DNA from: Maribellus comscasis | Lineage (GTDB): Bacteria > Bacteroidota > Bacteroidia > Bacteroidales > Prolixibacteraceae | DNA: 64,000 nt | Direction: 5' to 3' | Assembly: GCF_009762775.1 (NCBI RefSeq) | Contig: NZ_CP046401.1 | Span: 7,747,311-7,811,310 of the forward strand | In this document: positions 44,778 to 54,323 of the stretch, one piece after another | How positions within the stretch are numbered: position 1 is the first letter of the stretch | How the letters are laid out: every line of letters begins with the position of its first letter | Program-made: the position numbers and the translations under genes | Notes under the pieces: model-generated | Databases searched by the model: none | Told to the model about the DNA's origin: nothing | What the model saw: the letters and a program-made list of their open reading frames with translations, nothing else

Positions 44778-44905
44778 TTAAAAAAGAAAGATTAAGAAAA
44801 TTATTGAAAACTACCTTTTCTCTATTAGACCAATAAAGTTTTCTTATCTAACTAAACTAGACTATGAACAATCGGGTTATCCAGCAAAAGATAACCCGTT
44901 TTTTT
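44778..44905 (+). ncRNA. Candidate small RNA ending in an intrinsic terminator
   Basis: The 426-base gap between the dehydrogenase and MATE genes contains a perfect 9-base hairpin (CGGGTTATC and GATAACCCG, 44873-44898) followed by seven Ts on the plus strand. No plus-strand gene lies upstream, so some plus-strand transcript must end here. TATATTAG at 44764-44771 is one mismatch from the -7 consensus, giving an RNA of roughly 130 bases. Two tiny reading frames inside (20 codons from 44774, 18 codons from 44864) have no support. RNA class unknown. Confidence 0.35.
44873..44905 (+). terminator. Intrinsic terminator on the plus strand before the MATE gene end
   Basis: Stem CGGGTTATC/GATAACCCG, 8-base loop, then TTTTTTT. 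It overlaps the MATE stop codon by two bases. On the minus strand it lacks a T-run. Confidence 0.8.
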
Positions 44906-46250
44906 ATGCACTTTTTCTGATATTATGTTTAAAACGAAAATAAAACAGCAAACCGGCAACACCAAGTCCAACGAGGTATCCAAACCAAATTCCCTGCGGA
45001 CCGATATGAGCAACAAAAGTTAGCAAATAACTTGTTGGTATGCCAATTAAAAGATAGGCAACAAAAGCAATAAACATTGGGATTTTTACATCTGCCATTC
45101 CTCGCAAAGTACTTAGCATAACCACCTGTAAGCCATCAAAAATCTGAAATACTGCTGCAACAACAAGTAAACCGGCTGCAATAACAACAACATGTGAATC
45201 GGTGGTAAAAAGATAGGGAAGATAGTTTTTCCCAAAAACAAACACCAGTGCCGTAAACGACATAAAAGCCAAAACAAGGTGAGTAGAACCAAATGCTGCC
45301 ATTTTCAAAGCTTTTAAATCATTATTTCCCATCTGATGGCTGATTCTAATTGTATTGGCTTGAGAAATTCCCAAAGAAATCATGTAAGTAAAAGAAGCCA
45401 ATCCCAACGCAACCTGATGCGCTGCGAGAGGTTTTTCCCCTAACCATCCCATCATTATTGCTCCAATACCAAAAGCTGTAACCTCTACAATAATTTGTAA
45501 TGCTATAGGAATTCCTATTTTCAAAACTTTTTTAATACGACTTAATTCCAAAGGCTGGAGCCGCGCATTACGAAAATGGATTCTGTGTTGTTTTCTCTTC
45601 CAGATAAAAAGTATAAAAAGGGATGGCATTATTATCCTGGAAACCAGGGTGCCGATTCCGGCGCCAACCAACCCCATGGCAGGAAAACCAAATTTTCCAA
45701 AAATTAAAACATAGTTGACTATTATATTTACAACATTGGATATCAGCGTAATTTGCATTGCCATTTTTGTATTTCCCAAACCTTCAAAAAACTGCTTGAA
45801 AGAAAAAAATAAAATGAAAGGCAAATAGGATGCACACAACAAAAGGTAGTAAGGTTTTGCCAGCGATATAACATCTTTCTGTTGGCCCATCACTGGTAAA
45901 AAGAAATAAACCGCACTCATGATTGCTGTTAAAACAAGGGCTGCTACAATATGTGTAAACATCCCGTTTTTAAGCCAAACTGTAACTTCCGATTTTTCTT
46001 TGTTTCCAAAGGCGTTACCAACCAATGGAGTTAAACCCAAAGTAAGCCCCATACCAAAATTCATCCCTATCATGAATATATTATTCACAAAAGCTGATGC
46101 AGCAAGCTCAGTGGTCCCTACATGTCCAACCATCATCACATCAATAAGTTGTACGCTTACCTGCCCGATTTGCGAAAGTACAACTGGTAAAGCCAGTCTC
46201 AGATTACGCCTGTAATATGGGAAATAATGTGCCAGTTTCATTCCAAACAT
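44904..46250 (-). CDS. MATE-family multidrug/metabolite exporter
   Basis: About 448 residues from the ATG at 46250; another ATG lies at 46241, and the longest frame begins with TTG at 46268. Twelve membrane segments are apparent, with the two MATE half-repeats opening LRLALPVVLSQIGQVSVQLIDVMMVGHVG and LKIGIPIALQIIVEVTAFGIGAIMMGWLG, the latter holding the conserved Glu. It exports cationic drugs or metabolites across the inner membrane using Na+ or H+. It is followed by no obvious minus-strand terminator and preceded by the DUF5916 gene 33 bases upstream on the same strand. Confidence 0.93.
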   Translation of the reverse strand: MFGMKLAHYFPYYRRNLRLALPVVLSQIGQVSVQLIDVMMVGHVGTTELAASAFVNNIFMIGMNFGMGLTLGLTPLVGNAFGNKEKSEVTVWLKNGMFTHIVAALVLTAIMSAVYFFLPVMGQQKDVISLAKPYYLLLCASYLPFILFFSFKQFFEGLGNTKMAMQITLISNVVNIIVNYVLIFGKFGFPAMGLVGAGIGTLVSRIIMPSLFILFIWKRKQHRIHFRNARLQPLELSRIKKVLKIGIPIALQIIVEVTAFGIGAIMMGWLGEKPLAAHQVALGLASFTYMISLGISQANTIRISHQMGNNDLKALKMAAFGSTHLVLAFMSFTALVFVFGKNYLPYLFTTDSHVVVIAAGLLVVAAVFQIFDGLQVVMLSTLRGMADVKIPMFIAFVAYLLIGIPTSYLLTFVAHIGPQGIWFGYLVGLGVAGLLFYFRFKHNIRKSA

Positions 46251-46283
46251 TGAATAATTGGGCACCAAAGGTATGATTTTGAA

Positions 46284-48908
46284 TTAAAGAGAGAACCAGT
46301 AACTCAGTTTTATCATAAAAGCATTTTGAGCAGCCACTTTTGAAATTCCTTTTAAACTGTTGCCAATTGAAGGATTGTATACATTCTCGTAACGGGACCT
46401 GTTATTTGTCCAGACAAAATAAAATGTTGAACCGGTTTTGTATTCCCACCGTAAAACCAGATTGGAATTAAATTCCTGAAAATTAAAATCCTGATTATCC
46501 TCGGTAAGATTTAAAACCAAATTTGAATTTTCGTCTAGCAGTAAACGCTCATCTCCTTCTTCAATATTTAAGAAGGTATACCTGTTGTTTAAATCTTTCG
46601 ATTTGGAATCAGTGACTTTTCTATAGTCAAGAAATTTTCCGGTAGATGCATAAGGGCTGCCGTAATATTGAAGCGATAATTCAGGTGTAACAAACAGTTC
46701 GGCGCGTAAGGTTGTATACAACGTTTTTCGATCCAGTTTTCCTACAATGTATTCCTCTTTATCCGCTATTTCTTTTTGCATTATATACTGACTGTTGTCA
46801 ACTTCGTTGCTATATGTTGTCCGCGCTGTAACAGTAAAGCGGTTACTAATTAACCATTGAATATAAAACTGAGAATAATTTCCCTGGGTTATTTTATCAT
46901 CAAAACGTGTCCAATATCCGCTGAATCCTAAAATAACGTCTTTCCCCGGATCGGTTTGTAAATTAATCCGCCCCCTTGTTTTATTGTCAATTCTTAGCGA
47001 AGGGCCACCTCTCAATTGTCGGGTATCGATTGTATTAAATTCGCGATCAAAAATCAGATCGAGCCGCCAGCGGTTTTTGAATTGAATACGTGAGTTTATA
47101 TTTAACTCATCTCCAATATTTTCACCGCCGTAACTCCAATGATGCACCTGTTCGGCACCAATGTAGTAACTTCGAAGAATTCCCTTAGGTTTGTTTATCC
47201 AATATAAAAAATCGAGATTCTGATCGATGTAATCTGCTTGTCTTAAATATCCCAAATCATTTAATTCAACTCCGGGAGACCGCCAGTCAAAACCGCCGGT
47301 CAGCCGAATCTTACCGCTTCTTTTTCCTCCACTAATTTCGCCTCCCCAACCTTCCAAAGCAGTCAACTCCTGGTCATATTCCAGATGATCAGCATCAGGT
47401 CTTTGGAAATAGTGTCTGGAATTTTTTTGCAAACTCGATATTGCATTGGTACTTCCATTAACCTGTGAATAAAAGCTCTTAAGATTCACAAAATATTTCC
47501 GGTTTTTCCAGTTGTGCTCAAAATCAACTCCACCGACAGTCGAGTTATCAGCCAAAAAATCAAGATGATCATCTTTTATATTTCTAATGGTTGAAGTTAC
47601 CAATCCGCCCAGCACAGTGTTTCCTTTATTAAAATCCTTTTTAACCCGACCAATGAAATAATTAGTAAACGGCTCAACGGCTTCTTTTGAACTTCCATTA
47701 TTGGAGTAAAGTGTTGCCTGTTCGTTTGCCGTCATACTATTAATAATACCCAGTGAAAGCCCCTTTTTGTTTTTTCCCGTAAGCTTCAGGGCGTTTATAA
47801 TTGAAGTATTATCCGGAACTGAAATTGAATTAACACCATCAGTATATTCTGGCTCATAGCTTGGCGCATGTCCTATTCGTCTTGAATAAAAAAGCAAATC
47901 AGAGCCCGCTCCATATTCCAGAATATTGTTTCCTTCCAGAAAAAAAGGTCGTTTTTCATCATAAAAAACTTCATACGAAGTTAAATTCAAAACTGAGGGA
48001 TCTGCTTCAACCTGCCCAAAATCCGGGTTAACGGTATAATCGAGGGTAAAGTCGGAAGTAACTGCAATTTTCCCGTCCAGACCACCGCCAAATTTGAATT
48101 TGTCATGAGCATCAGAAATGTATTTTGATTTTACATAGGGCAAAACCTCAAAATTCCGTTTAAAAGGGATATCTTTTATTCCTCTCAATTCTCCAAATAT
48201 ATATACCATGGCTGGTGCATCAACAGGAATTAATTTCCACTGATCTTCCTCACTCAACCTGTGTATCCACCGCCAGATATGCATTCCCCAAACATGTTCT
48301 TCTTTGTTTGCAAAACGCAGCTGCGTAAAAGGTACCCTCATTTCAGCATACCAGGCTGAGTCTCCAACCGAGGACTTTCCATCCCAAACGGCATCCCAGT
48401 TAAAATCCCAGCCATATTCCCCCAAATGCATTAGATCCACTTTTTGGCCTGCAGCAGTTACATTAAACTCAAAGGCCGTTTGTTTATCGTTGTAGGAGTC
48501 AAGCGCTATTCCTGCCATATCACCATTATTTTCATCACGACGGCCCAAAATCGGACTTATCTTATCCGGTTCATCGTCATGACAAACAATTGCAAAATAC
48601 AAATAGGTGTCATCATAAAGTATTTTTATTTCAGTTTGCTGAGAGGGAGCGTTTGCCTGATGTGGTTGCTGCTGAATAAATCCTCCATCCCACTTCCCGA
48701 CTACTTTCCAGCATTCGTCATCCAGCTTACCGTCAACTTTGGGTTTTAGTTTAGTTCGTGTTGCATAATATACCCTTTTAATGCTTGCATGATGATTCAC
48801 CAATGAATCATCGGAAAGTGTATAATTAAAATCCTGAGATTCAGCTACCAGAGATTCAGATAAAAAAGATATACTAAAAAAAAGTATTAAGAGGTAATTC
48901 CTATACAT
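46284..48908 (-). CDS. DUF5916 outer-membrane protein with CBM9-like domain
   Basis: 874 residues. A signal peptide (to about residue 22) precedes a CBM9-like beta-sandwich (KPKVDGKLDDECWKVVGKWDGGF, then ILYDDTYLYFAIVCHD), followed by DUF5916 with FTLDYTVNPDFGQVEADPSVLNL and YEVFYDEKRPFFLEGNNI, both strongly conserved in this family. Alternating aromatic beta-strands continue to a terminal Phe/Leu, suggesting an outer-membrane barrel. Family members are common in Bacteroidota; the function is unknown, with links to carbohydrate or peptide handling proposed. It could share a transcript with the MATE gene downstream. The 290-base gap upstream to the carboxylase gene holds nothing recognisable. 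Confidence 0.85.
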   Translation of the reverse strand: MYRNYLLILFFSISFLSESLVAESQDFNYTLSDDSLVNHHASIKRVYYATRTKLKPKVDGKLDDECWKVVGKWDGGFIQQQPHQANAPSQQTEIKILYDDTYLYFAIVCHDDEPDKISPILGRRDENNGDMAGIALDSYNDKQTAFEFNVTAAGQKVDLMHLGEYGWDFNWDAVWDGKSSVGDSAWYAEMRVPFTQLRFANKEEHVWGMHIWRWIHRLSEEDQWKLIPVDAPAMVYIFGELRGIKDIPFKRNFEVLPYVKSKYISDAHDKFKFGGGLDGKIAVTSDFTLDYTVNPDFGQVEADPSVLNLTSYEVFYDEKRPFFLEGNNILEYGAGSDLLFYSRRIGHAPSYEPEYTDGVNSISVPDNTSIINALKLTGKNKKGLSLGIINSMTANEQATLYSNNGSSKEAVEPFTNYFIGRVKKDFNKGNTVLGGLVTSTIRNIKDDHLDFLADNSTVGGVDFEHNWKNRKYFVNLKSFYSQVNGSTNAISSLQKNSRHYFQRPDADHLEYDQELTALEGWGGEISGGKRSGKIRLTGGFDWRSPGVELNDLGYLRQADYIDQNLDFLYWINKPKGILRSYYIGAEQVHHWSYGGENIGDELNINSRIQFKNRWRLDLIFDREFNTIDTRQLRGGPSLRIDNKTRGRINLQTDPGKDVILGFSGYWTRFDDKITQGNYSQFYIQWLISNRFTVTARTTYSNEVDNSQYIMQKEIADKEEYIVGKLDRKTLYTTLRAELFVTPELSLQYYGSPYASTGKFLDYRKVTDSKSKDLNNRYTFLNIEEGDERLLLDENSNLVLNLTEDNQDFNFQEFNSNLVLRWEYKTGSTFYFVWTNNRSRYENVYNPSIGNSLKGISKVAAQNAFMIKLSYWFSL

Positions 48909-49198
48909 AACGCATATTTAAATAAGTGGCCTAAAATTAGTTGTTTGCGAAAATACAAAACTTTTTTCTAAGAAAATCTATTTCAACCTTAGAACAAGTT
49001 CTTTTGTTTTTCGAATTTAATGGTCGCGATTAACCATCCTATATCTCAAATTTACATTTATTAACACATTTTGATTTGTAGATTAAACCACAAAAGGTAA
49101 TTTCAAATGGTTTTCTGAACTAAACAATTTTGGATTTGTACAGTTATACTTGATTGTATTTATAAAACAGATAATTTTTATCGATTTATAAAATCAAA

Positions 49199-50704
49199 AT
49201 GAGTCAAATAAATAAAATTTTAGTTGCAAATCGTGGCGAGATTGCAATTCGTGTAATGCGCACCTGCCGGGAGTTAGACATAGAAACTGTAGCTGTTTAC
49301 TCTGAAGCGGATCGCACTTCACTTCATGTAAGGTATGCACACGAAGCCTATCTCATAGGAAAAGCGCCTTCAAACGAAAGTTATTTAAACATTGAAAAAA
49401 TATTAGAGGTTGCCAAAAACTGCGGAGCCGATGCCATTCATCCAGGTTATGGTTTTCTTTCTGAAAATGCAAAATTTGCACAACGGTGTTTTGAAGAAGG
49501 CATCATCTTTATCGGCCCAAATCCGGACGTAATTGTAAAAATGGGTGACAAAATACAAGCCCGTGAAGTTATGAGCAAAGCCGGCATTCCGGTTGTTCCC
49601 GGTACCGATGGTGCGATTACAAGCGAGGAAGAAGCGCTTTCCATTATAAAAGAAATTGGCGTACCTGTAATGATAAAAGCTTCTGCCGGAGGTGGTGGAA
49701 AGGGAATGCGGCTGGTAAAAAATGAATCGGAAGTTGTTTCAGCTGTTCGTGCTGCCCGCTCAGAGGCAAAATCATCGTTTGGCGACGATTCCGTTTATAT
49801 TGAAAAATATATTACATCGCCGCATCACATCGAATTTCAAATATTGGCCGACCAGCATGGAAATGCCGTTCATCTTTTTGAAAGAGAGTGTTCTGTTCAG
49901 CGAAGACATCAAAAAATGATTGAGGAAACTCCTTCACCGCTGATGACGGAAGAATTACGTGAAACGATGGGAAAAGCAGCTGTTGAAGCGGCCAAGGCGG
50001 TTAAATATACAGGGGCAGGTACTATCGAATTTTTAGTGGATAACGACCTGAACTACTATTTCCTTGAAATGAATACAAGGCTTCAGGTTGAACATCCAAT
50101 AACTGAAAGAGTCACCGGAGTTGATTTGGTAAAACAGCAAATAAAAATCGCTGAAGGACAGAAATTGGAGTTTACACAAGATGACCTTATCCAAAAAGGG
50201 CATGCTATTGAGTGCCGGATTTATGCTGAAGATTCCGACAATAATTTTATGCCCAGTGCCGGAAAAATCTATAAAATTTCAGAACCTCTCGGGTTAGGTG
50301 TCAGAACCGATGGCTATGTATACGAAGGTTATGAGATTCCTATTTTTTACGATTCAATGATCTCTAAACTTATCGTTTGGGGAAAAACACGGGATGAAGC
50401 AATTCGCAGAATGCGGCGCGCACTCTATGAATACAAAATTACCGGGGTTAAAACATCCATAAAGTTTCTGGAGAGAATAATGAATAATAAAAATTTCATT
50501 GATGGAAACTACGACACACATTTTATTGAAAAAAACCAGGAACAGCTACTGAATAACGATTTGTGTGAAGACTGTGACGACATGGTAATTATCGCCGCAT
50601 TTATTGATTATCTTGATAAACTGGGAAATTCAGAAAAAAACCAAAAGGAATTTACCGCTGCACAAAGCAGATGGAAGAAAATCCAGTTTATTAATCATTT
50701 CTAA
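49199..50704 (+). CDS. Biotin carboxylase subunit of acyl-CoA carboxylase
   Basis: 501 residues. The biotin carboxylase N-domain opens KILVANRGEIAIRVMRTCRELDIETVAVYSEADR. The ATP-grasp part has KASAGGGGKGMRLVKN and HLFERECSVQRRHQKMIEETPSP, with Glu/Asn catalytic residues in EMNTRLQVEHPITE. It carboxylates the biotin carrier encoded next, using ATP and bicarbonate. The biotin carrier gene starts 10 bases after its stop, and the carboxyltransferase follows. The three-gene set without a membrane decarboxylase subunit favours an ATP-driven propionyl- or acetyl-CoA carboxylase rather than a sodium pump. Confidence 0.95.
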   Translation: MSQINKILVANRGEIAIRVMRTCRELDIETVAVYSEADRTSLHVRYAHEAYLIGKAPSNESYLNIEKILEVAKNCGADAIHPGYGFLSENAKFAQRCFEEGIIFIGPNPDVIVKMGDKIQAREVMSKAGIPVVPGTDGAITSEEEALSIIKEIGVPVMIKASAGGGGKGMRLVKNESEVVSAVRAARSEAKSSFGDDSVYIEKYITSPHHIEFQILADQHGNAVHLFERECSVQRRHQKMIEETPSPLMTEELRETMGKAAVEAAKAVKYTGAGTIEFLVDNDLNYYFLEMNTRLQVEHPITERVTGVDLVKQQIKIAEGQKLEFTQDDLIQKGHAIECRIYAEDSDNNFMPSAGKIYKISEPLGLGVRTDGYVYEGYEIPIFYDSMISKLIVWGKTRDEAIRRMRRALYEYKITGVKTSIKFLERIMNNKNFIDGNYDTHFIEKNQEQLLNNDLCEDCDDMVIIAAFIDYLDKLGNSEKNQKEFTAAQSRWKKIQFINHF

Positions 50705-50714
50705 AAAATTAGTT

Positions 50715-51224
50715 ATGCCAGTTGAAATAAAACTAGACAACAGAGTTGCATGGGTAAATCTGTTAAATCAAAATGGAAATCTTCTTGAAGTTGAGGTTGA
50801 CGGAAAGATCTACAAGGTAGATTTAATGCATACAGCCGACGGAACCTTTTCAATTTTGGAAGGAGGACATTCCTATAACATTGAGCTCGTGCCTCATGAA
50901 CAACCCAAAAAATACACTGCTTACACGCTTTACAAAGAATTTGAGCTTGAAGTTATTGATGCCGAAGCTCGTTACCTCTTAAACAGGGGAGCCAACGGGT
51001 TTGGCTCAAACGAAAATACAATTTCATCGCCAATGCCGGGAAAAGTAGTTCAGATACTGGTTAACGAAGGTGATGAAATAAAAGAAGGCGAGAATGCGAT
51101 TATCATTTCTGCCATGAAAATGGAAAGCGAATACAAATCGCCCCGCGACGGGAAGGTAAAAAAGATAAATGTCAAAGCGGGAGATACAATCGAAGGAAAT
51201 CAGATTTTAATTGAACTGGAATAA
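50715..51224 (+). CDS. Biotin carboxyl carrier protein of acyl-CoA carboxylase
   Basis: 169 residues from the ATG at 50715; the open frame extends upstream through the end of the carboxylase gene, but that part is an antiphase overlap. The C-terminal 70 residues are a biotinyl domain (SSPMPGKVVQILVNEGDEI) with the SAMKME motif and Lys135 as biotin acceptor. The first 95 residues form an extra beta-rich region (KIYKVDLMHTADGTFSILEGG) that probably docks to the other subunits. It carries carboxybiotin between the flanking carboxylase and carboxyltransferase. Confidence 0.93.
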   Translation: MPVEIKLDNRVAWVNLLNQNGNLLEVEVDGKIYKVDLMHTADGTFSILEGGHSYNIELVPHEQPKKYTAYTLYKEFELEVIDAEARYLLNRGANGFGSNENTISSPMPGKVVQILVNEGDEIKEGENAIIISAMKMESEYKSPRDGKVKKINVKAGDTIEGNQILIELE

Positions 51225-51237
51225 AACCTAAAAATAT

Positions 51238-52773
51238 ATGGATTTAAAAGACAAGTATAACCAGCTCGAAGAATTGAATAAAAAAGCCGAGTTGGGTGGA
51301 GGAATTGAACGTATCGAAAAACAACATACTGCCGGAAAAAAATCGGCTCGTGAAAGGATTTTGCAATTACTCGACCCCGGTACTTTTAACGAAATAGACA
51401 AATTGGTTACCCACCGTAGTTATGACTTTGGAATGGAAACCAAAAAGATACTTGGAGATGGTTTAATTTCGGGATACGGAAAAATAAATGGCAGGCTTGT
51501 TTATGTTTTTGCCCAGGACTTTACAGTATTTGGTGGTTCATTGAGCCGGGCAAATGCCGACAAGATTGTCAAAATTCAGGAATTGGCACTTAAAATGGGA
51601 GCACCTGTTATTGGTTTAAACGATTCAGGTGGAGCCAGAATTCAGGAAGGAGTGGAAAGTCTTGCTGGCTATGCCGATATTTTCTATAACAACGTTGTAG
51701 CATCGGGAGTTATTCCGCAAATTTCAGCTATTTTAGGTCCTTGTGCCGGTGGAGCAGTTTACTCTCCTGCCCTTACTGATTTTATTTTCATGGTGAATGA
51801 AAAAAGCCACATGTTTGTTACCGGACCAGATGTAATTAAAACTGTTACACACGAAGAAGTTAGCAAAGAAGAACTGGGTGGAGCCTCAACACATAATACA
51901 AAAAGCGGCGTTGCTCATTTTAATGGAGCTGATGAAGACCAGACTTTAATGATGATAAGGGAACTACTTAGTTTTCTTCCCTCAAATAACCTGGAAGATC
52001 CTCCCGTAAAAACAACAATCGATCCTTCTGACCGTGTGGAAGAAAGTTTGCAGGATCTGGTACCGGCTGACCCCAACAAACCTTACGACATGCACGAGAT
52101 TATTCAAAAAGTAATCGACAACAAACACTTTTTGGAAGTCCAGGCACAATACGCAAAAAATATAGTTGTAGGATTTGCCCGCTTTGGAGGCAAGCCCGTT
52201 GGGATTGTTGCAAACCAACCGGCTCACCTGGCGGGAGTACTTGACATAAATTCGTCGGTAAAAGCTGCTCGGTTTGTTCGTTTCTGCGATGCCTTCAATT
52301 TACCCTTGGTAACTTTTGTTGATGTCCCGGGATTTTTGCCCGGAACCGGCCAGGAATTTGGCGGTATCATTAAACACGGGGCAAAACTTCTATATGCTTT
52401 TTCTGAAGCAACGGTTCCAAAAATTACGATTATTACGCGAAAAGCTTATGGCGGAGCGTATGATGTAATGTCAAGCAAGCACATTGGTGCTGATGTAAAT
52501 TTTGCTTATCCTACAGCTGAAATTGCTGTTATGGGCCCCGAAGGAGCAATAAATATTATTCATCGGAATAAACTAAACGACGATGAAAAAGTAAACGCGG
52601 TGCAGGAATACCGGGAAAAATTTGCCAATCCATACAAGGCTGCATCACTGGGTTATGTTGATGAAATCATTAATCCCAGGGACACCCGTAAAAAAATTAT
52701 TGATGCGCTGGATATGACTCAAAACAAACGAAAGTCAAATCCACCCAAAAAGCATGGAAATATTCCGTTATAA
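51238..52773 (+). CDS. Acyl-CoA carboxylase carboxyltransferase subunit (PccB/MmdA-like)
   Basis: 511 residues, two crotonase-type halves. The N-half has the oxyanion segment [20 protein letters not shown] and [18 protein letters not shown]; the C-half has [28 protein letters not shown] and [16 protein letters not shown]. These match propionyl-CoA carboxylase beta and methylmalonyl-CoA decarboxylase alpha. It transfers the carboxyl group between biotin and an acyl-CoA, probably propionyl-CoA/methylmalonyl-CoA. It ends the three-gene operon, 13 bases after the carrier gene, and a terminator follows. Confidence 0.95.
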   Translation: MDLKDKYNQLEELNKKAELGGGIERIEKQHTAGKKSARERILQLLDPGTFNEIDKLVTHRSYDFGMETKKILGDGLISGYGKINGRLVYVFAQDFTVFGGSLSRANADKIVKIQELALKMGAPVIGLNDSGGARIQEGVESLAGYADIFYNNVVASGVIPQISAILGPCAGGAVYSPALTDFIFMVNEKSHMFVTGPDVIKTVTHEEVSKEELGGASTHNTKSGVAHFNGADEDQTLMMIRELLSFLPSNNLEDPPVKTTIDPSDRVEESLQDLVPADPNKPYDMHEIIQKVIDNKHFLEVQAQYAKNIVVGFARFGGKPVGIVANQPAHLAGVLDINSSVKAARFVRFCDAFNLPLVTFVDVPGFLPGTGQEFGGIIKHGAKLLYAFSEATVPKITIITRKAYGGAYDVMSSKHIGADVNFAYPTAEIAVMGPEGAINIIHRNKLNDDEKVNAVQEYREKFANPYKAASLGYVDEIINPRDTRKKIIDALDMTQNKRKSNPPKKHGNIPL

Positions 52774-52799
52774 ATCAGAATTATATTAAAGTATTGGGC

Positions 52800-52827
52800 A
52801 AAAAGGCGTACAATTGTACGTCTTTTT
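52800..52827 (+). terminator. Intrinsic terminator of the carboxylase operon
   Basis: Twelve-base arms (AAAAAGGCGTAC and GTACGTCTTTTT, one G-U pair) with loop AATT and a T-run on the 3' side. Confidence 0.8.
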
Positions 52828-52867
52828 ATTTTTAAATACATTTCTCTTTTAAAAAGAACCGAAAGTA

Positions 52868-52898
52868 TTTGATAAATAACATATTATTTCTATTTTTG
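52868..52898 (+). promoter_or_regulatory. Promoter of the rpsF operon
   Basis: TTTG at 52868-52871, a 19-base spacer and TATTTTTG at 52891-52898: an exact match to the Bacteroidetes -33/-7 consensus in both boxes and spacing. The leader would be about 35 bases. Confidence 0.75.
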
Positions 52899-52940
52899 CG
52901 CGTCCAAAAAATTGGATATTTAATATTAATTAAAAATTAG

Positions 52941-53300
52941 ATGTTTATGTTGAATCAGTATGAAACCGTTTTCATTTGTACTCCCGTTTTATCTGAGCCA
53001 CAGGTAAAGGAAGCGGTAAAAAAATTCAAGGAACTCATCGCTGAAAATGGAGGCGAGATGATCCATGAAGAAGATTGGGGAATGAAAAAACTGGCTTACC
53101 CAATCCAGAAAAAATCGACAGGCTTTTATCATTTATTTGAATTTAAAGCTGATCCTTCTTTTATTTCAAAGTATGAAACTGAATTCCGTCGCGACGAAAG
53201 AGTAATCAGGTTTATGACCGTTAAACTCGATAAGTACGCAATTGAATACAGCAATAAAAGAAAAAAATTACAAAAAGCTAAAACAGAACAGGAGGGATAA
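52941..53300 (+). CDS. rpsF: 30S ribosomal protein bS6
   Basis: 119 residues (117 if the second ATG at 52947, [10 protein letters not shown], is used, which matches the usual bS6 start better). The bS6 core is clear: [38 protein letters not shown] and the terminal [17 protein letters not shown]. It binds 16S rRNA with bS18 in the platform of the small subunit. First gene of the rpsF-rpsR-rplI operon; the stop lies within the Shine-Dalgarno region of rpsR. Confidence 0.97.
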   Translation: MFMLNQYETVFICTPVLSEPQVKEAVKKFKELIAENGGEMIHEEDWGMKKLAYPIQKKSTGFYHLFEFKADPSFISKYETEFRRDERVIRFMTVKLDKYAIEYSNKRKKLQKAKTEQEG

Positions 53301-53302
53301 AA

Positions 53303-53572
53303 ATGGCACAGAATTCAAGTGAAATCAGATATCTGACTCCACCGTCAGTTGAAATCAAAAAGAAAAAATATTGCCGTTTTAAAAAGAACGGAATTAAATA
53401 CGTGGATTACAAAGACCCGGAATTCCTGAAAAAATTCTTAAATGAACAAGGTAAAATTTTACCTCGCCGAATTACCGGGACATCGTTAAAATATCAGCGT
53501 AAAGTTGGTCAGGCTATCAAACGTGCCCGCCAAATTGCTTTATTGCCATTTGTAACCGACATGTTAAAATAG
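53303..53572 (+). CDS. rpsR: 30S ribosomal protein bS18
   Basis: 89 residues with the bS18 signature [16 protein letters not shown] and [32 protein letters not shown]. Only one Cys is present, so the zinc-binding type of bS18 is not indicated. A GGAGG Shine-Dalgarno stands 7 bases before the ATG, uncommon in Bacteroidota, and overlaps the end of rpsF. Binds rRNA as partner of bS6. Confidence 0.97.
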   Translation: MAQNSSEIRYLTPPSVEIKKKKYCRFKKNGIKYVDYKDPEFLKKFLNEQGKILPRRITGTSLKYQRKVGQAIKRARQIALLPFVTDMLK

Positions 53573-53587
53573 TAAGGAGGACACGAA

Positions 53588-54034
53588 ATGGAAATTATAT
53601 TAACACAAGACGTTGAACGTTTAGGAAGTAAAGACGACATTGTATCTGTAAAAGATGGTTTTGCACGTAACTTCCTTATTCCGCAAAAAATGGCGATTGC
53701 CGCTACGGAAACTGCAAAAAAAGTTTTGGCGGAAAACATAAAACAACGTGCGCACAAAGAAGCAAAACTAAAAGACGCTGCAGCTGAGATCGCAGAAAAA
53801 ATTGCAAACAAAAAGATTACCATTGGAGCAAAAACCAGCTCATCAGGCAAAATTTTTGGTTCAGTTAATACCATCCAGTTGGCAGAAGCTATCAACAAAA
53901 AAGGTTTTGAAATTGAACGCAAACAAATTATTCTTCCTGAGGATAGCATAAAAGAAGTTGGTACTTACACAGCAAAAATTAAGTTACATAAAGAAGTTGT
54001 TGTAAGTATTGAGTTCGAAGTTGTGGCTGAATAA
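53588..54034 (+). CDS. rplI: 50S ribosomal protein bL9
   Basis: 148 residues. N-terminal domain MEIILTQDVERLGSKDDIVSVKDGFARNFLIP, long connecting helix (KVLAENIKQRAHKEAKL) and C-terminal domain (GKIFGSVNTIQLAEAI, IKEVGTYTAKIKLHKEV), the full two-domain architecture. A GGAGG motif lies 7 bases upstream of the ATG. It ends the ribosomal operon and is followed by a strong terminator. Confidence 0.97.
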   Translation: MEIILTQDVERLGSKDDIVSVKDGFARNFLIPQKMAIAATETAKKVLAENIKQRAHKEAKLKDAAAEIAEKIANKKITIGAKTSSSGKIFGSVNTIQLAEAINKKGFEIERKQIILPEDSIKEVGTYTAKIKLHKEVVVSIEFEVVAE

Positions 54035-54057
54035 AATCAGAATAATTCAAGATATAC

Positions 54058-54090
54058 AAAAAAGGGTTCCTGAGTCAGGAACCCTTTTTT
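54058..54090 (+). terminator. Intrinsic terminator of the rpsF-rpsR-rplI operon
   Basis: AGGGTTCCT pairs perfectly with AGGAACCCT around a 5-base loop, extended by an A-run and a T-run of six. Confidence 0.92.
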
Positions 54091-54272
54091 ATTTTCGGCT
54101 ATTCTGTTTCTCCCTCTTCATTTTCTGTATTTTGTCCTTCCCCAAGTCCTTTAGAGACTTTTATCCTATGCGGAAACCCTACACAAGGGTATTTTAACCT
54201 TTCCGCTTTTGTGGAATATTCGTACAATGCGTGTCTTTTTAGTAAAAATTGTTCGAAGGATAGACATAAAAA

Positions 54273-54303
54273 AACCTTTAGGGTTTTGGAAACCCTAAAG
54301 GTT
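54273..54303 (-). terminator. Intrinsic terminator of the type IX secreted protein locus
   Basis: Perfect 14-base arms (AACCTTTAGGGTTT and complement) with a 3-base loop; on the minus strand a run of seven Ts follows. It lies 20 bases after the stop at 54324. Confidence 0.9.
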
Positions 54304-54323
54304 AATAAATCAAGGTAAAAGTA

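Noticed and set aside
18460..44857. Shared 11-base string TCTAACTAAAC near terminators at 18460-18470 and 44847-44857
   Set aside because: Its position relative to the hairpin differs between the two sites, and an 11-base AT-rich match in 64 kb is expected by chance.
44774..44923. Two tiny plus-strand frames (MLKKERLRKLL... and MNNRVIQQKI...) near the orphan terminator
   Set aside because: The second runs through the terminator hairpin and into the MATE gene; neither has a ribosome binding site or known counterpart. The RNA explanation is preferred.
46251..46268. TTG start for the MATE gene
   Set aside because: ATG codons at 46250 and 46241 give standard MATE N-termini; the extra residues have no support.
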